From Actinomyces sp. UMB0138 (GTDB taxonomy: Bacteria; Bacillota; Negativicutes; Veillonellales; Veillonellaceae), in the NCBI RefSeq assembly GCF_002849225.1, contig NZ_PKMC01000003.1, positions 310,001-374,000 on the forward strand: DNA of 64,000 bases. The letters run 5' to 3'. Of this stretch, positions 62,217 to 64,000 are shown in pieces. The notes beneath the pieces are model-generated. The model had not been told where the DNA came from and searched no databases. It saw nothing but the letters and a program-made list of their open reading frames with translations. Each line of letters opens with the position of its first letter. Positions within the stretch are counted from its first letter, which is position 1. The position numbers and the translations under genes were made by a program.

Positions 62217-62969
62217 GCGCGAAACACTGCACCCGCCTTGCCCCGGCCTAGAGCTTCGCCGCATCAACTGACAACTTGTCTTTGCGAGTTAGCCCCAGTC
62301 GATCGGTTTTCACTAGACCCCTACCCGCTTCTGCTTCCAAAGCGTTACGTTACAACGCTGCTTATTCCCTCAAGCATAGGATCTAGTGGACCAGTCGCGC
62401 TAGGCTAGTGCCGCCGCAGCGGCTAGCTTTTCAAAGCAGCCTTCCGCACTAGCTGAGCTGCAAACCGCAGATGCGGTCAGTGTTCACCTCGATCTCGGCG
62501 CCCCCATTCTCAGCTTCAAACTGTATGGGGCCGCCCGCATGCCCACAATGGCTACGGCCGGCCCCTTCTGGCGGAAAATTCCACCGCGCGAGCGTCCTTA
62601 CGCCCCCTCAAAAGCGAGATTAAAGGAGGGCGGCGCGGTGCTCGCCAGTCTACGATTGGGGCTGTAGTTTTACCCGTCCACACCTCTTCTTCCGGGCTGG
62701 AATGACCAGGCTGGACACGCCTTACAGGCCACCACTCAAACCCCCTCGTTCGCCCGCACCCCGCGTGGGTGAAAAATACTCCCCTCAGTTTACTAGCGCG
62801 CGGGGTCTGGCGCCGGGCCTTTTGGTACAGGTCCACACCCAATTTTTAGGTCAGCCTCTCCCCCGGCCGAGGGCGGGCGAACCAGTGGCCGGGACTCTCA
62901 CCTGCTTGCATACAAGTGAGCACTCCCGGCCACTCGGTTTCCAATAGGCGCAATGCCTACTAGATGCGT
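62217..62969. other. Non-coding stretch, nothing recognised apart from one hairpin
   Basis: No frame in this region looks like a gene on either strand. Base composition is GC-rich with many Pro/Arg-coding shadows. The only clear structure is the long inverted repeat at 62884-62934. Confidence 0.4.
62884..62934. terminator. Long hairpin behind the partial surface-protein gene
   Basis: AGTGGCCGGGA (62884-62894) pairs perfectly with TCCCGGCCACT (62924-62934), and weaker inner pairing (CTCACC.../...GTGAG) is possible. It lies 35 bases beyond the minus-strand stop at 62970. No T-run follows on the minus strand. Confidence 0.5.
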
Positions 62970-64000
62970 TTAGCCGCGCTGGGCTCGACGCCTTACAACC
63001 AGGCCAGCACCCAGCGTAAGAGCCACAACAGATGCGCCAGCTAGGCTGATGCCAGCAGTACCGGTGTGTGCCAGAGGGGCCTTGCCATTGTCGCTCAGAG
63101 TAACCTGGCGTTCGCTCACAATGGTCTTTGCAACCTTTACCTGCTTAGGCGCCTTCTCCTTCCCAACCTGCGCCTTGCCGGCCTTGTGACCACCACAGCA
63201 ATCAGCGGCTGGCTTCTCAGTACCAGCAAGCTTTTTACCCTTGCCTTCCTTTGCGGCTTCACCGGCGCCAGGGCCGGTCTGCTCGCCCACGCCTGCCGGC
63301 TCCTGTCTGGGCACGTCCCCCGTTTGGGTACCCGCATCGGTCTTGTCCGGCTTGGACTCCTGCTTAGTTTCGCCCTCGCTCTTCGGATCTACCTTCGGAT
63401 CTACCTTCGGGTCTTCCGGCTTTACTTCCGGTTCAGCATCAGGGGTGCCCTTCACGTACTGGATTTGCAGCGAAGCCACCTTCGCCTCATTCTTAGCTTC
63501 GGCCTTAAACACCAGGTAGTGGCGACCGTCGCGGTCCCGCAGCACGCGTGCTAGTGGCCGAGATCCGTCCTCACTGTTCAAACTGAATACGGCCGGCTTG
63601 TAGCCGTCAAACTTCTTGATCAACGGGTCCGAAAGTCCAATGCGAACCTCCTGGCCCTCTACCACCTTTAATTCGGCGCTGACAGGCACCCCTGCCTCGT
63701 CCTTGAACGGTTCGGTGAGCAGATCAGTGGGCCCATTTTCGCTCGGATGCACGTAGGTGAACTTTACAGTCACCTTTTTCGCGGGATCCAGCTTTTCTTC
63801 GACCAACTTCGCCTGGGTATCCTTCAGCTGCTTGGTCAGCGCGTCCACGTCAGCCTGGCTGGCGTACGGGAAACCGGTGGGCAGGGAATTTTGCACCTTC
63901 TTGATCGCGTCCAAGAACGGGGTGCGCGATGCCACCGTCCACCCGTTGCCCTTGGCGGGAGTCTTCGCCACGGCCTCGTCGAACGCCTTCTGCAACTCGA
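62970..64000 (-). CDS. C-terminal part of a wall-anchored surface protein (LAHTG signal)
   Basis: The gene runs off the right edge; 343 codons are visible and the N-terminus is missing. The first 60 residues (LQKAFDEAV... DVDALTKQLKDTQAKL) look like a FIVAR-type three-helix repeat. A beta-rich domain follows, with VTVKFTYVHPSE, VEGQEVRIGLSDPLI and a segment like a cell-wall-binding or Ig-like fold. A Pro/Glu/Lys-rich stretch with three DPKVDPK units spans the wall. The end is LAHTG, a hydrophobic helix and RRRAQRG, i.e. a sortase signal of the same LxHTG form as in the large repeat protein at 37.2 kb. A CCGG cysteine pair shortly before the signal is unusual. Confidence 0.8.
   Translation of the reverse strand, partial: ELQKAFDEAVAKTPAKGNGWTVASRTPFLDAIKKVQNSLPTGFPYASQADVDALTKQLKDTQAKLVEEKLDPAKKVTVKFTYVHPSENGPTDLLTEPFKDEAGVPVSAELKVVEGQEVRIGLSDPLIKKFDGYKPAVFSLNSEDGSRPLARVLRDRDGRHYLVFKAEAKNEAKVASLQIQYVKGTPDAEPEVKPEDPKVDPKVDPKSEGETKQESKPDKTDAGTQTGDVPRQEPAGVGEQTGPGAGEAAKEGKGKKLAGTEKPAADCCGGHKAGKAQVGKEKAPKQVKVAKTIVSERQVTLSDNGKAPLAHTGTAGISLAGASVVALTLGAGLVVRRRAQRG

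Overview
The window looks like a chromosome segment of a high-GC Gram-positive actinobacterium, most likely of the Actinomycetaceae. The support is indirect: actinobacterial-style genes (fused glycine-betaine permease/binding protein, YccF, BCCT carrier), many GTG/TTG starts, tRNAs without encoded CCA, and surface proteins ending in an LxHTG-type sorting signal. I cannot name the species. I saw no transposase, integrase or phage genes.

Layout. 1-9.3 kb is housekeeping: the 3' end of a tRNA, a glycerophosphodiesterase with an MFS carrier, a lipoprotein, an unknown Rossmann-like protein, a GlsB-type membrane protein that appears frameshifted, an endonuclease/exonuclease/phosphatase-family protein, msrB with a MscS-type channel, then tRNA-Glu, tRNA-Asp and tRNA-Phe. 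9.3-12.6 kb is a two-gene osmoprotectant ABC importer. 13.0-15.8 kb holds a broken ABC ATPase and a Pif1-like helicase fused to a decayed exonuclease-like region and a BRCT-like domain.

15.8-27.0 kb is a complete type I-E CRISPR-Cas locus split into two divergent operons. cas6e-cas3-cas1-cas2 runs leftwards and cas8e-cse2-cas7e-cas5e runs rightwards. A 34-repeat array lies beyond cas5e and a one-spacer relic array lies just beyond cas2. The repeat structure implies that both arrays are transcribed leftwards.

27.1-31.8 kb carries a secreted, membrane-anchored metallophosphoesterase, YccF, a NAD(P)-binding protein, a small membrane protein and a YheO-like regulator. 31.9-36.5 kb is an amino-acid uptake and degradation cluster: a PLP-dependent trans-sulfuration enzyme, two near-duplicate SdaC-like permeases and RidA. 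37.2-41.4 kb is a 1,397-residue repeat-rich wall-anchored protein, followed by a DNA glycosylase and a BCCT transporter.

44.1-58.4 kb is a defence block: an Mrr-like endonuclease and then a type 1 BREX operon (brxA, brxB, brxC, pglX, pglZ, brxL). Its pglX is interrupted by a one-base frameshift. Its brxL ends in what reads as an MITD1-type C-terminal domain rather than a recognisable Lon protease domain. 58.4-64 kb holds gene remnants, a secreted esterase, a Fic protein preceded by four helically phased palindromes, a second inverted-repeat cluster, and the C-terminal part of another wall-anchored protein that runs off the window.

How they fit together: CRISPR and BREX are two independent anti-phage layers, with Mrr as a possible third that cuts modified DNA. 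The betaine importer, BCCT carrier and MscS channel belong to osmotic adjustment. RidA probably removes the reactive enamine/imine products of the neighbouring lyase.
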